Positions 46,422 through 60,499 of a stretch of DNA of 64,000 bases are shown here, piece after piece. A model generated the notes under the pieces. The model was not told the origin of the DNA. It searched no databases and saw only the letters and a list, made by a program, of their open reading frames with translations. This stretch comes from Salvator merianae (taxonomy: Eukaryota > Chordata > Lepidosauria > Squamata > Teiidae). Position numbers and translations under genes: made by a program. The stretch is from the NCBI GenBank assembly GCA_003586115.2, contig QVOM02000029.1, positions 24,241,348 through 24,305,347 on the forward strand, in the 5' to 3' direction. Within the stretch, counting starts at the first letter, position 1; each line of letters begins with the position of its first letter.

Positions 46422-48435
46422 TAAGTCAAGGATAGCCAAAATAGCTATCATTAAGTGTGACAGAAAAGTACATCTGGCATTTCCCAGTGTAAGAGGGAAA
46501 TTCATGAGAGAAAGGTCATTGCGACTGGAGTCCTTTAGGTTCCTGGCAAAAGCATGGAGCCTGCTTGTCTCAAAAAGCTGAAGAATTATATCCAAGACCC
46601 TTAGGCATAGCACATGTAAATAATTCAACATCATTCTTCATAAGAAATTCAGACTTCATTCTGAAGAACTGATATGTGAACCAAATGTATCCCAAAGGCT
46701 TTTTAGAGAGTTAACTAATGCAGTTGAGTTAAATAATAAATAGCAATAGATAATTTTTCAGATGAGATTTAAAAATAGATTATGAGATGAAACAATATAT
46801 ATATATGGAGTAGGGACAACAAGATGTTTACTGTGTAATGAATATTTGTACAAAGTTGGCAAAGAGTAGGCCAAACTCTTAGAAAAATCTGAACTCATGA
46901 ATCTAATCCATGGGAATGAAAATTATTCACTTTAGGCCAGTAGTATATTGAAGAGGAAGACACGGTGAATACCTGTAAAGTGAAGCTACCAAGATAGCAC
47001 AGAGGGGAAAGTTTCCAGTTGAAGATTTGGCTTTAATTTCTCCAAATCTCAGCAAACCAAAGTGCCATTTGAAGGATGAAGGTTGAGGCTTTAGATGGAG
47101 TCTTCATCATTCCTTTTGGCCCACATGTTCTGCTGTCTGAATTGCCACTTATTGGATACCGTGGAGTCATGACCGGTTTCTGGTTGATTACAAGGGTGTC
47201 TCCATGGGCTCTTCTGTGCTGTTTTCTTGGCAGAGATACAGAAGTGGTTTGCCATTGTCTACTTCTGGGAAGAGGCTCTGTGATAGGAGTTGTGATCTTA
47301 CAACTCGATTGAGGGGGAAGCTTTCAGAAGCATAAATTATTAGGCAGAAACTTTGAGAAAACGTTTTAAAAATGAAATACAGACAGGCAGTCACAAAAAC
47401 CCTCCAAGACAGTAAAAGAAACTAGGACTCAGAGTATCAAGATCAACCGGCAAGGAACAGAATTGGCCCTGGGCTCAAATATAAGTGACTGAAGTCTGGG
47501 GAGGTGAAGCACTAGATGAATAGTGCTTAGAAAGGTGAGCCACTGGAGTGGCAAGGCATTTGGAACCAGTTGAGAACAAGATGGAAGTTGGGTTGTATTG
47601 GAAGCTGGGATTCTTGCAAATGGAAAGCTCAGAAGCTGGGGACCAGCAGGAAGTAACACGAATGGGACAGAGGAGCTTGGGAGCTTGGTAACAGCAGAAG
47701 TATCTTCAGAACTAGAAGGGCCCCTCAAGGGTAAAAGAGTCTTTGAAAGGATGAACCAGGAACCAGAGTCTATATGTGAGCTTAGCCCAGCTACTCAGTG
47801 CTGTCCACACATGAGTGGCTGAGTCAGACTACTGCTAGGGAACACATCAGAGGTCACTTTAAAGTGGACTTCAGTTAGAACAGGCTCCAGGGCCCACTCC
47901 AGGGCCATACCCATGCAAATGTGGTATTCCACTGGAGGCATGGCCTCCCCATAGAAAGTCCACAATGCAGATGGGGCTCTCCCCAGGGGCTGCTGGTTTA
48001 GTACAGATCCTACATAACATACTTTGCCAAGCTTCGGAACCTGAAACAAGCAAACTCCAAAATACCTTGTGAAAAGATTCTTTATTAGGAATTATTCAAT
48101 ATAGAGCTGACATCTTGAGGGAGGATGTGTTCATCAATACACGTTCCCTTTGCTTGGAACTACAAAGCCATAAGCCATAACTATGATTATACGGATAGGA
48201 GCTACATATGCTTATTGATGCAAGGATATATACTTCAATACAATAGTAGTGGCCAATAAAGTATAAGCATACTTGTATTTGGTGTCTAATATAAGGAGAA
48301 TCAATCCAAACAGATGTAAAAGCAGAATTATGAATGTGAGTGCAAACTGACAGACTTTCACACAGGACAGTTTAACCTATTCTCACCAAACACGAATGCA
48401 TGCACCCAAACAAAGGACATTCCCAGGATAGTCAT
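46422..48435. other. Intronic DNA; possible short SINE-like piece
   Basis: 47200-47275 contains 'tttcttggcagagatacaga' and 'gtggtttgccattg', a phrase common in interspersed vertebrate repeats, but I cannot assign a family. The rest is unrecognised. Confidence 0.35.
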
Positions 48436-48439
48436 TGTG

Positions 48440-48935
48440 GGGGGGTTTCACATTTAACAGAGTGGAACGTTCTAATTAGCAAGTTTGGGCCAGTCAGGAT
48501 GGAGTATGGTGGGGCATCTTCGCACTGTCTGCACTAGAACACTCCTCAAGCTGACCGGCTAGGGAAGATGTGCAAATCAGAGCACACTAGTGAGGTAGCT
48601 CGGTTTGGAACCAGAGGAGCTGTGTCCAGACATGTGTCCAGACATATGTCCGGAATGGCCACCAGGTTCTGAACCCTGAGTTCATACCTTCTGACTGCCT
48701 AGCCATACCTGCACACTCCATGCCTCCTCGCCGTTCCAAACCCAGAAGTTGTGTGAACTGGATTGGAACTAGTCAGCTTCCAGACTACAGTTTTCTTGAC
48801 CAGTGGTGTTCAGCTCCAGGTGAGCTCCAGGTGGGCTTCAGCTGGTTTCCAGTCAGCTGGAGCTGTTTGCAGGTGCAAATGCTCCGTTCCAGCAAGTGAC
48901 CTGGTACATTCCACTCTCTAGGTTTGAACAGGCCC
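48440..48935 (-). mobile_element. F1 TIR element copy L
   Basis: Right end GGTTTGAACAGGCCC at 48935. The left end is eroded (GGGGGTTTCACATTTAAC, then GTGGAACGTTCTAA as in copy H). The interior has tandem GAGCTCCAGGT units near 48818-48836. Confidence 0.55.
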
Positions 48936-50273
48936 TCTCTGTCTCTCTGTGTGAGAACCCAAGCCACAACTAAGAAATTCTCACAACTCTATGCACACCT
49001 GCCTACTCTGGGAACCAGCTCCCTGTCAGCTTTCGCTGATGCCATGTGCATTCCCAGATACACAGAGATGTGGTGATGGGCCTCCACTGATTTCCCAAAT
49101 CCAAGCCACACGGTAGTCATATTTACCAACCCAATATACCATACTAGAGAAATACCACCCAGCATGGAAGCAGACATGTCATGGGTCATCAACTAATGAC
49201 ATACTTCTGGATAGGGATTCAGGATAAGGATTCAAGAAACAAGACCCTCTAACCTGCCACTTTTACAGCTGGTGTGATAGTGAGGCCCAGAACTTTGCGG
49301 CACATAAGTTTTTAATGTTGGAAAAGGCAGCTGAGCACAATTATGGTCTTCTAGGTGGAACTTGTGTCTGACAAACTGACCCCATCCAAAGCCATTATCT
49401 GGAACCGTCAGCCAGTAGCCAACTGACACACCCACCACCAGATCCTGACACCTGCAAAATGAAGTCAGAGTTCTTTATTCAGTTTGTTCACTTTAGCTTC
49501 CAAGTTGTAAAGAAAGTCTGTATGTTTGTTTGTTTGCTTGTTTTTCCCCTGAATTTATGAGGTGTGGAATAGGAAGGAATAGTTTATAAGCCAATTTTCT
49601 CAAAGCTTACAATGTCAGCTTGGATCCTCCAGCCAAAAAGCAAGCTGTGGAAGGATTTCTCAGTTGATTAATTTCTAAACTGCACTTCTTCTGAAGGTCC
49701 CCAAGTAGGTGACGTGTTAAAAAGAATCAAAACAAATGCAAACCAAATCAATTTAAACAATAAAACTATCATCCAAACCACTAACAATGCAATCATCTAT
49801 CTCCATTCAGTCTGTTTGCTAGCCTTCATTTTCCTAAAAAAATAAATAAATCATTGCTGTTTTTGTTTGCCTAACAGTTAACTGTTGGAACTTCCTTAGA
49901 AAAAAATATGCATAATAATGAGAGCTCTGTCGTGGGTATTAATCTGTGTCATGTGTTTGGATGCCAATTTCATTATTATTAAGAGTGTGTGTGGGGGGGA
50001 AACGCTATATCATAAGACATTGGTGGGGGAAGAATATTACGAGGACTGTGTCTTTCTCGCTGGATATTAAGAGCAGCATGGTTGTAGTGGTGGACATCTT
50101 CAAGGGGCAGCGTGCTGTTCGCATGTTGTCCACTGCCCCCAGTTGCACTAACATCACTGCTGGGAAACTTCTTTCTTTAAGACCATTTCCCCCAAAAAAC
50201 AGTCAGGGTAATGTAACAGACTGTGCAACAGACCAAGACGTAGTAAAGTGTAACAGACAAAAATGTTGAAGTC
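48936..50273. other. Intronic DNA, nothing recognised
   Basis: No gene or repeat recognised; the 107-codon frame at 49946-50269 has no domain. Confidence 0.45.
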
Positions 50274-50276
50274 CAG

Positions 50277-50393
50277 GACTGCATTCAGACATTGCTTAAT
50301 TATCCTGCTACATTTGGATATTCTGGAATAAAGTGTGGATATTCTGGAATATCCAAATATAGCAGAATAAATAAGCAATGCCTGAATGCTGTC
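50277..50393. mobile_element. 117-bp foldback MITE with CAG target duplication
   Basis: Left GACTGCATTCAGACATTGC; right GCAATGCCTGAATGCTGTC. CAG flanks both (50274-50276 and 50394-50396). The whole element folds back. It sits about 0.5 kb upstream of the CSMD3 exon. Sister of 21821-21954. Confidence 0.88.
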
Positions 50394-50762
50394 CAGGTCT
50401 CACTGTTCAGGCTGATCTGAACACTTTTGGGAAGGCTGTAAGCATCTAATGGCATTAGGGTGCTCTGGCTCGAAAATTATGCTTAATAGCTAGGTCACTG
50501 TATTCTGTGTTTTTGGAACGGACAGGCTTAAGTTATGTTGGCAAGTTAAAGTAAAGCATTTCTGTACTTAGCTCTTTCCTTAAAGTTTGTTTAAAATGGA
50601 CATCACACTCTTTTTTTTTTTTCTGTATGAAAATGTAACAGAGATTGTGAGACTCAGAATTTTAATTCCAAAAGCACAGTGAAAATCTTATAACATGTTT
50701 GTCACTGAATTGGGTTACTATGATTACTTCCTCTGAACATGAAGTGCATGTTTTATCCTATA

Positions 50763-51885
<1,123 letters not shown>

Positions 51886-51982
51886 ACCATAGTCCTTCCG
51901 CCTTCTCTTGAACTAGTTTTCTATATTACCACTTTTCTCTCTGGTATAAAATACAGCAGCCAGGCTGTTGAGTGGGATGACT

Positions 51983-52056
<74 letters not shown>

Positions 52057-52530
52057 CTGTGTTTAAGCAGTTTATCTGGCTGCAGTGAACTATGGGGTGA
52101 GATTCAAGGTCTTATGTTTGATATATAAAAAACTGAACAATCTTAATAATTCCTCAGTATAGAGTCTATATCATGTTTTGTATTATTTGTTGAGATCATA
52201 TGGGGAGGTTCTGCTGTGGTGACCATTGATCACAGAATGACAACTTATGGTGCCCCACAGCAGGGCCTTCTCTGTGGTGGCACCAGCATTCTAATTTTCT
52301 TTTCACAAATATTTGTGAGGTACCTAATATTACATCTTTTAGCCATCTATTGAAAGTATATTAGCTCACACAAGCATTCCTGACGTGAACACATATTTGT
52401 TATGTAATCCCACCCAGCATGTAATAGTGTTGTTATATACTACAGTTTTTATTGCTTTTAAGCTTGTTTTTGAATTTAATTGGAAACTGTTTTGAGATTT
52501 TTTATTAAAAAGTGGCACAGAAATGTTTTA
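51886..52530 (+). mobile_element. Decayed L2-like LINE 3' end with embedded microsatellite
   Basis: 'gtataaaatacagcagccag' reads V-stop-NTAAR then LLSG, the L2 'VQNAAARLLSG' motif (51944-51976). After the (TC)n(AC)n tract, 'cagcagggccttctctgtgg' (52259) is the typical late ORF2 segment. The 3' UTR ends 'tttattaaaaagtggcacag'. Confidence 0.7.
51985..52056. repeat. (TC)24(AC)12 compound microsatellite
   Basis: Perfect dinucleotide tracts inside the L2 remnant. Confidence 0.97.
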
Positions 52531-52583
52531 GAACATTTCCTTTTTTAATTCTACTATATAGACTGCAAAAGAAAGCTGTAGAA

Positions 52584-52866
52584 ATTGCTGGGTGGTTTGG
52601 CCAGGTTCTAATTGAGCTGGACCACCTTTGTTTGAAAGGGGTCAGTTTGAACCGAACCAATCCAGGATGTTTTTATTCAAATGAGTTGAACCACCCTGTT
52701 GAATTCAGATTGGCTACAATTATTCTTATTCTTATTCTTATTCTTATTCTTATTCTTATTCTTATTGTTGTTGTTGTTGTTGTTGTTGTTATTTTCTTTA
52801 AAGCAAACAGTTCAAATTTGAACAGAACACAATGTGGTTCAGTTCAATTTTTGAGTTTGTATACAT
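52584..52866. mobile_element. hAT-like MITE, copy 3, with perfect 8-bp target duplication
   Basis: CTGTAGAA flanks both sides (52576-52583 and 52867-52874). The interior has 'ggtttggccaggttc', 'gtcagtttgaaccgaacc' and 'gtggttcagttcaattt', as in the other two copies. It contains (TTATTC)n(GTT)n at 52720-52792. Termini are eroded. Confidence 0.75.
52720..52792. repeat. (TTATTC)n(GTT)n compound microsatellite
   Basis: About eight hexamers followed by about eight GTT units. Confidence 0.95.
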
Positions 52867-55800
52867 CTGTAGAAAGCGGTTCAGATCTGAGCAGATGGTT
52901 TACTTAATTTTGCTGTATATCTATTTTTTTATTTTATTGTATTTATCTTGCCCTCCCAGTGAACTTAGGTAAACACTATTTTGAATTATACAAACAGATA
53001 CATCTTTGATTCCCTTACCTTCTCTTTGGCTGTGTTTACATGGAATAAAACTGACATTCCTAGAACAATCTTGTGTTCTGGTGGGCTCTTGGCCCATTCT
53101 CATCTGGCCTACCACCCACTTTCAAGGCAGAAAATCTACTCTTCGAAATATCTCATATTTGGGGCATAATAAAATATTCTGAGGGCAGATTTTGCCCTCT
53201 TTCTGCCCAGTTGTCACTGCCATGGTAATTTCTCAGGCCCATTGCTTCCCAGTGCAATTTGGCACCAGACAGATAAGTCAGATTTCCGGAACTATTTTCT
53301 GTTCAGTGCAAACAGTGATAGGTGGAAACTTTGAAGCTCTAAGACTTTTGTTTTTATTGTTTTGAAGCCTTCATGGATGGTGCTGGCTGTCTAGACAGCA
53401 TGCCTCCCTGCCCACCTGTGGATCCCCATATTCCCTCCAAAGAAACATCTTTTTCTATGGCTTCGTGGAAACAGCCTTTATTTCCTTGTGGAGTGACCAA
53501 TGCATTTGACACTTCTATGGAACTTAAGCAATTACAGGTGGTACTGCTCTGCACATTTCATGCCAAAGGTCTTGACAAATTGGATTGATTTTAGAAGAGG
53601 GCAATGAATCCTGATAGAGATGTTTTAGAAGCCAACACAGAAAGTCTTATTCAGCTTGTAGGAAGACTTTTGCTGAAAATCATAAAACCTTCAAAACAGA
53701 TCTGATTATCTAGAGATGTGAAGATACCTTCTAGAGGTCCTCAAGCAGAGGATGGAAAGCAACATGTTGAAGACACAGTGGCTTTAAAATTCTTTACTAA
53801 GCTTACAGAATAGGTGACCTGAAGGCTTCCTTTCAGTCCTCAGGTCTCTGAAAGTCTACAAAATCTATTAGAATTGACAAATAAGGTCACAAATTGATTT
53901 GACAGAAGCAAAAATTGATACATATTATTAGGTATTTGAAGTGTTTGTAATTAGTAGTGAATATGTGATAGGTAAAAATGAACAAGAAAAGGATATGTGC
54001 CATGGCAAAGGAACGTGAAAATGCAACTTGTTTAATTGTTCTCCCTGGATATAACTATGATTATGAACGGCAAGAAGAAAATAATTTTACTGGTGCTTCA
54101 ATATAAGCTGGTCGCTGATCGATTTAAATGGCCTACGTAAACTACACAGAGGCATTATCATTACTGCCAGGAGAAAACTTATGCTTTGAAACAAACAAAT
54201 GTTTGTATCATTAGGATATGAAAACTGCATAACTGTTTTATTACCTGCATACTGAATACAGTATGCAGGTAATAAAAGGGAGATATATTGTTACTTAACT
54301 CATAATGCAGGTTTAGTATATTCACAATGTGTGTGTATTGTGGGATATTAGAAGATTCAGTAGTACAAATAAACAGATGCATGTTTGTTTTGCAAGTAGG
54401 TAACTTTTATAATATCTCTCAGGATATGCAGAAGTTATGAGATGGTATATACAACATACAATCTATATATGCTACTTCAATTAAAAAGTATACTGTATTT
54501 TTTGCCATATAAGAACTATTTTTTTTTTAAAAAAAATGATATCTCCTAAAATTACCCTGTGCCCCATTTTTTTAAAAAAATATCTTTCCTAAACATTCCT
54601 TGGTAAATTACAGGTCTACCTTATATGCCAGTACATTTATATGGTGCAGAATATGGTCCTGTATGTATGGCCACAATGAAATTCAAAAATAATTAAAAAG
54701 GAAAAGAAAAAAAAGAATCTAGTAATGGTCAGTAAACTTAAGTATTGTTACCTTTTAAAAAAATGGTTTGTAGTAAAACTAATCTTACAGTTCGGGGGGG
54801 GGGGGGATGCTCTTCTGAAGTAAGGGATAATGAATCACCACAATTCTTTCCAAGTAATTAAGTCACTGTCTGCATCCATGAATGAACGGATGTACACAGA
54901 TTAGGACATAGAGGACTAGGAGAAGGATGAAGCTCTAGCTAGAACTCTCTCTTTGGTTCTGCATTGACCAGTATCCCAGTCCATGGTAGGGTCTAGAGCA
55001 ACATGGAATGAGTTCCCTATTCCAGAATGTAGCATCTTGCTGTATTCTGGAATACTATGGAGGAGTGGGGAAACTGCCTTTGATTTCTCCAGACTACATT
55101 TTAACTTCCTGAAGTTCAGAGATGAAGCTTTCAACAAGAGACCCGCCATTCTGCAATTCTGATCTACAAATTTTTTTATGCCTACCTTCCTTCTTACCAT
55201 GATTTTGCTACTTGCGTCTCTCCTTCTTCTTGGAGATGTTTCACATATTTATTCTACTGCTTTCTAGTCATTGCAGAACAGAATTTGGTTATATATCTGC
55301 CTGGCTTTCCACCCATAGCTTATGCTAGTGAAAGATATGTCCTACTTTATACAAAGGCGACACTCGAGCTGGAAGTAATCTGATTCTATTCTGATTTTAA
55401 ATGAAAGAACCATAGCAATGAAAAAGAAGCAGGGAGTATGATAGATTCTGTTCCATCCAATTGTAGCTTTCCACACCACTGTAAGACATGCTTGACATCT
55501 GTAAGGAATTTTAAGCTCTATGTAAATATTAACATATTGGTAGTTTAGGGAGATCTATATTCTTTATTGTGGTGGTGCACAATGAGCCATTCTAGGCAAA
55601 TATATATAGTGTCCTAAAAAAAAAAAAAAGAGAGAGAGAGACAAAAAGTAAAGGTTACCAGGAGATATCCCTCTTCTTCAGTACTGAAAACTGATGTATA
55701 TAGCACACATATTTTCACATTTGTGGTGGAAAAAATGTTCTGTGAGCCCCTTTAAAAGCATATGCCAGATGACTAGTTGTCTACTTACTCTTTGGAGGAC

Positions 55801-56480
55801 TTATTGATTTTTATGAAGTTTCCTTTATAAACAGAAGCCTACATAGCTGTTTGGGATCCTCAGGGGGTCTGTCCCCAAACACGTATTCATTACAGGAGGG
55901 CACAGGTAATTTGCTTCTTTCTTCACTGCTCCTTCCCTGTCTAAATTGGCCAGCTGAGCAAAAGCAAGTCTGAAATGATTAGGATCAAATTAAAGGCTCA
56001 GCATTTTTGGCACACCTTTGAACTACTGAGCGCAGAATCATTGATTTTTTTTACAAACATCCTCACACTATGCTACAACTTGGGCCACCACTTAGATAGA
56101 AGCAGAAAACATTAAAGAGAGATAAGATTGCCAAAGGGATTCTGAACAGTCAGAAAGAAGACAAGAAATAACGAGACCGAAAATGTCACTTGTAGGTCCT
56201 CTGTGAATGAAATGATTCTGATGACTTTCAAAGATCAGATAATAGGAATAAAGTAGTTTTTTTTTTAAAAAAAAAAGATTTAGCAAATGTGTATATACAT
56301 AAGCAGTCAGGAAAAATAGACATATACAGGATGACACAAATGACATAGCAATTTAAATCTGAGGGTATTTATGGTTTGTTTTGCTGATTTTTTAGTATTG
56401 TGACTTCTAGGGTAATGCATATTTAACTTCACATTTTGGCCTGCAATTTTATGTCCCTCAGAGGATCCTGCAGGCATCAT
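52867..56480. other. Intron 2, AT-rich, nothing recognised
   Basis: No exon with CUB or sushi features was found. Short palindromic ACTGAATACAGTATGCAGGT-type sequence lies at 54245-54275. A G run is at 54794-54806 and A/GA tracts at 55615-55642. A LINE tail fragment (minus) may lie at 52925-52965. Confidence 0.45.
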
Positions 56481-56481
56481 A

Positions 56482-56944
56482 GGGCCTGTTCACACTTTAC
56501 AGCCCAGAATGGTATAACAATACCATTCTAGGCTGCACAAAACCCAGCAGCACAGCGGTCATTTGCAATGCAAGTGGTAGAATAGCCCTGAACTGGGACA
56601 CCAGCACTCACAGTACAAATGCAGGCCAGATCGCCATAACAACAGCTGCAGCAGTGTCTGGCTGTAGCCATGGCAAACAGGATGCAGCATATTGTTGTGC
56701 AGCCACAGCCGCACCGTGCCACCCATATGCAGTGTTTACACCCAGAAGAGGGTGCAAACACTGCTGACCAAGAGCAATCCAGCTGCTCTCAGTCAAGCTG
56801 TGCATAGTGCTTTAGGTGTCCACAGGTAGTAGTGTCTGGAAGCAGCTGTAGATGCTCTGGGATGCTGTGACCATGGTGGAGTGCAGACACGCTTCCCTAG
56901 GGAGCATCTCCACGCTCACTAAAAAGGTAAGTGTGAACATGCCC
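56482..56944 (-). mobile_element. F1 TIR element copy M
   Basis: Left GGGCCTGTTCACACTTTAC; right GTAAGTGTGAACATGCCC. Hairpin AGAATGGTAT / ATACCATTCT at about 56507-56530. Flanks ATA and ACA differ at one base, a possibly eroded 3-bp duplication. Closest to copies C and K. Confidence 0.85.
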
Positions 56945-57469
56945 ACAGAATGTTGTAGACTCTCTGTCTAGTGATGAAAAGATGTCTATCCTTGAAGAAG
57001 GAGAACTGACATCTGATACCTTCCCCCGGAAGCTGCAGAAATAGTGGCAGATGCTGGAGTTCCTGTAATGGAAAGAGTATAAGGAGAAGGAATGTACACC
57101 CTTAAATTTCCTAATGTACATCAATGACAGGAAACAAGATAGAAACCTGAAGGGAAAACGGAAAAAATGCAGCATATTAAAAAAACAAAACACAGTTTGA
57201 ACATATTAGGTTCCCCCCATAGTTCAAAATGTGTCCAGACAGAAAGCAGAACAGTGCTCTTCTATCTTTAATAGTTTTATGAGAAAAGAGATAACTGTAA
57301 ATGCTCCATCAGATATAATTCCTCCTTCTATGCAACTGTTAAAGGATCAGGAGCTGTCTTCTTTTCCATCTGCCCACCTGAATCCATTTATGTGGACACA
57401 CTAAGGGTTTCTGCCCCATTCTAGTCTAGAACTGCAAGTTTGTGAGTAGTACCAGTTTGTTTTTATATT
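56945..57469. other. Nothing recognised
   Basis: No gene or repeat recognised. Confidence 0.4.
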
Positions 57470-57472
57470 ATT

Positions 57473-57860
57473 GGGTGTTTTCACACTTACTATGCTAGTA
57501 CATAGTAATTTACCACAAAGCATGGACACTATCCACACTACATGGCCGAAAATCGTACCAGAAGCCAGCCACAGGAAGCATCTGGCCACTGCCATGACAG
57601 CTAGCAGGCCCATGCAGTGTGCAGGCACACACATATGTGATCACGCATATACAATCACGCAACTCCACATGCACAATGAGCAGGTCGCACCAACATGGAC
57701 GCCACACCAATGGTTGGAGACTAGAATTTTCCACTCCACTGGTAGAAATGATTGGGAGCAACTGAATACCACTTCCAGTCGCTTTGGCTGTCTCGTGGTG
57801 TGAACACACTTGACTACCAAGAATTCTAGATGCTTGCTAACATCAAGTGAAAACAGGCCC
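57473..57860 (-). mobile_element. F1 TIR element copy N with ATT target duplication
   Basis: Left GGGTGTTTTCACACTTAC; right AAGTGAAAACAGGCCC. ATT flanks both (57470-57472 and 57861-57863). Imperfect hairpin ACTATGCTAGTACATAGT lies near the left end. Interior resembles copy G. Confidence 0.85.
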
Positions 57861-59530
57861 ATTACTATCAGGACTTTTCAAAGGAAAAGTTTTTTGCTTT
57901 TGTTTTTTTTTCCCCCTCCAAATTCCAAGTCACTCCTCACTTACACACTTACCTACCTTCCTGTTAAAATAAAGGTTTCTTTTCCTCAAAGTTGAGGCTT
58001 CCAAAAACATGTAACTGAAGGTGAGAACTTCCCTTTCTCTAAGGAACAACATTCCCCATTGTATCAGGAAAATCCTTAACTTTGTTAGATCCGGCAGTTT
58101 AATATTGTGTGGGACAACTGTCCAGTGGTGGTATTCCAAAAGATATATAATATCGTGCTGTGAAACTTCACACTTGCCCAGATTGTACAGTTATAGATGG
58201 ATGCCACTTTGGGTACCTATAGTCTATGATCTTGTGCATTACAAGATCATGTAATCCAAAGACTGAGACAAGGTGAACAGTGTCCAGATATAACTCAGAG
58301 TTCTGGATGCTGGCCTCTGAGATTCCAGATTTAGGACATGCATGCCTGGCCATGCTGCCCCAATAGTGAATTGATTATATAAGGACCAGCACTTAGCAAA
58401 AAGCTAACTTCTGATAGCTATATTTACGTCTGACATTATTTATATTAAGCTAATTAAATATATTCTGATACTTTTGCATATAAGAGGTGTTTTTGCACAC
58501 CTTTTGGCACCAATGTAGGTTTAAATAGCTTTTAAAAGAACCTTATACTCCACCTTGTTTTCTAAAACAAGAAAATAGTTGTTGATATCAAAAAAAGTGC
58601 TAAATTTTGTTTTTGTTGATTTTCTTGATCTCAGCATACTCCTTTTGATGTTGATATTATGGTTGTTAATTTCATTATTTTGGGGGCTTACTACATGATC
58701 TGTTCCTGGATGCTTTTGGAGTTGACCTTTGTTCAATAAATTTGTGATTTCTTAAAATACTGTTGTGCTTTTTCATAATGTGAATGTTTTCTGTTTTCTG
58801 TTTGTTTGTACTGTACACTTTTATACTGTTTCCCATCCAAGGATCCCAAAGTAGTTCACTATCACCAATATTTGACATATTGCAATACTTATACAGATAC
58901 TTAGGATATATTGAAAAAGAGAAGAAAAGGCAGAAAAGAGAAAAAGAAGCAGAGAGGGAAGTTGAATAGAACTTTTGAAGTTGATGTGCTAACCCTTCTT
59001 CAGCTGGAACTGCCCAGCAGATGTTATGAGACCAATGGCTTTGAGCAAATGTACAAAAGTGGTCATTATATGGCATCACTATTAAAGAAGTAATAATAAA
59101 AAAGCACCTTCAAAGGAGATTTCTTATTAACTGCTTTTTGAATGCTGCAACCAAGGGCTTATGTGATATATAGAATAAAGTTCTAGACAGCAAAAATTTG
59201 AGTTTTCTGAAAATCATGATGCAAATTAAAGGCTTATAAATTGATTGTGCCTTTAAAGTGGGTTCCCTCCTATTTTCCCTACTACTGATTTCTCTCTCAC
59301 ACACACACCTGCTGGAGAAGATTTTTGTGAATCCAAAAACAGCACTTAGTGCTCACATTTGGTTGTACCCAGTTAACAGGCTTTCTGGAGTTTCCAATTA
59401 CCCAGTAGTGCTGCTGTTTGCTGTAGATTTTGTGGTGATGTGTAGCACAGAATATCCATTGTGGAATAGGGGTGCATCAGCTGTTAGGAAATAGAGCTCT
59501 TTCAGACAAGTGCAAATGTAACCTGATATA
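57861..59530. other. Intron, mostly unrecognised
   Basis: 58818-58880 ('ttttatactgtttcccatcc', 'aaggatcccaaagtagttca') looks like a minus-strand L2 3' tail. The rest is unassigned. Confidence 0.4.
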
Positions 59531-59534
59531 TATT

Positions 59535-60499
59535 GGACCTGTTTGCACTTTCCACCTTAGAATAGGTTAATTAGCCCATTCTAAGATGGAGTGGACCCCA
59601 TTGTGCAGACACCATCTGCAGAATGAGGCCTATAAACTTATCTGAAGCTGGCTACTGGCGTTCACGTGTGCAAATGCCAGTAGCTGTGCTTGATCCTCCC
59701 CATGACAGCTGTCAGCAAGCGGCTGGCTGTTGCCATGGTGACTGGCAGAAGCGCCACACGCAAGTGCAATGTGTAATGAGGCCTACCCTTCACCCACACA
59801 ATGCCCCGATCGGGCCTGCAACATCAGATGGGGTCACGCTGTGCCCCATCCAGTGTTCTGGTGCCTGATTGAATATGCACCGGATGGTCACCACGGCAGT
59901 GGCCTGCAAACATCGGGCTGCTGCCATGGTGACTGGGAGGCCCACACAGTGTGCAGGTGTAATGCATATCACACCTGTGCACTGGGCCCCTTGCTATAGC
60001 ATCATTGGGCCTACCCGGTCAGGCCCGCGGCCTCCCAGTTGCCATGGCAGCGGCCTAATGCTTGCAGGCCACTGCTGCAGTGACAATCTGGCACATGCCC
60101 AATCGGGCACCAGAATGCCAGATGGGGTGCAGCGCAGCCCCATCCAGCGTTGCAGGCCCAGTTGGGGAGTTGTGGGCCTGATTGGGGCATCACACAGGTG
60201 ATGAGGTAGGCCCCATTGCCCATCACTTGTGTGTGATTGTGGGATCACGCATGCATGATGGGCGGACCCATCATTCACAAGATGACCGCCACCATAGTGA
60301 AGGTAAGTGCGAATGGATCCTTACCTGAAGCTCACTTTGAGCTTCAGGTAAGGATCCGGACTGCCACTTACTTCATCAGCAGTGATAGCAGTCAGGAGTG
60401 GATGAAGTCTGCTCCCAGCCACTTGGGCCTCCACCAAGTGTGGCTGCACTTGCCTAGCAAGCATTCTCAATGCTTGTGAGCCAAGCTGCGAATAGGCCC
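59535..60499 (-). mobile_element. F1 TIR element copy O, longest copy, with ATT target duplication
   Basis: Left GGACCTGTTTGCACTTTCC; right TGCGAATAGGCCC. ATT flanks both (59532-59534 and 60500-60502). 965 bp. H3 at 59556-59585 is a 30-bp palindrome with two mismatched pairs. H1 arms GCTACTGGC / GCCAGTAGC are at about 59650-59686. GTACTTACCTGAAGCTCA-like inverted block 'cttacctgaagctcactttg' / 'agcttcaggtaag' lies at 60321-60352. The interior repeats CCATGG and GATCGGGC motifs. Open frames to 110 codons on both strands are not genes. Confidence 0.88.

Noticed and set aside
46267..46634. Open frames of over 100 codons on both strands
   Set aside because: They are poly-Phe or poly-Lys readings of the CTT repeat.
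47200..47275. Possible SINE phrase 'gtggtttgccattg'
   Set aside because: Too short to assign to a family or to set boundaries.
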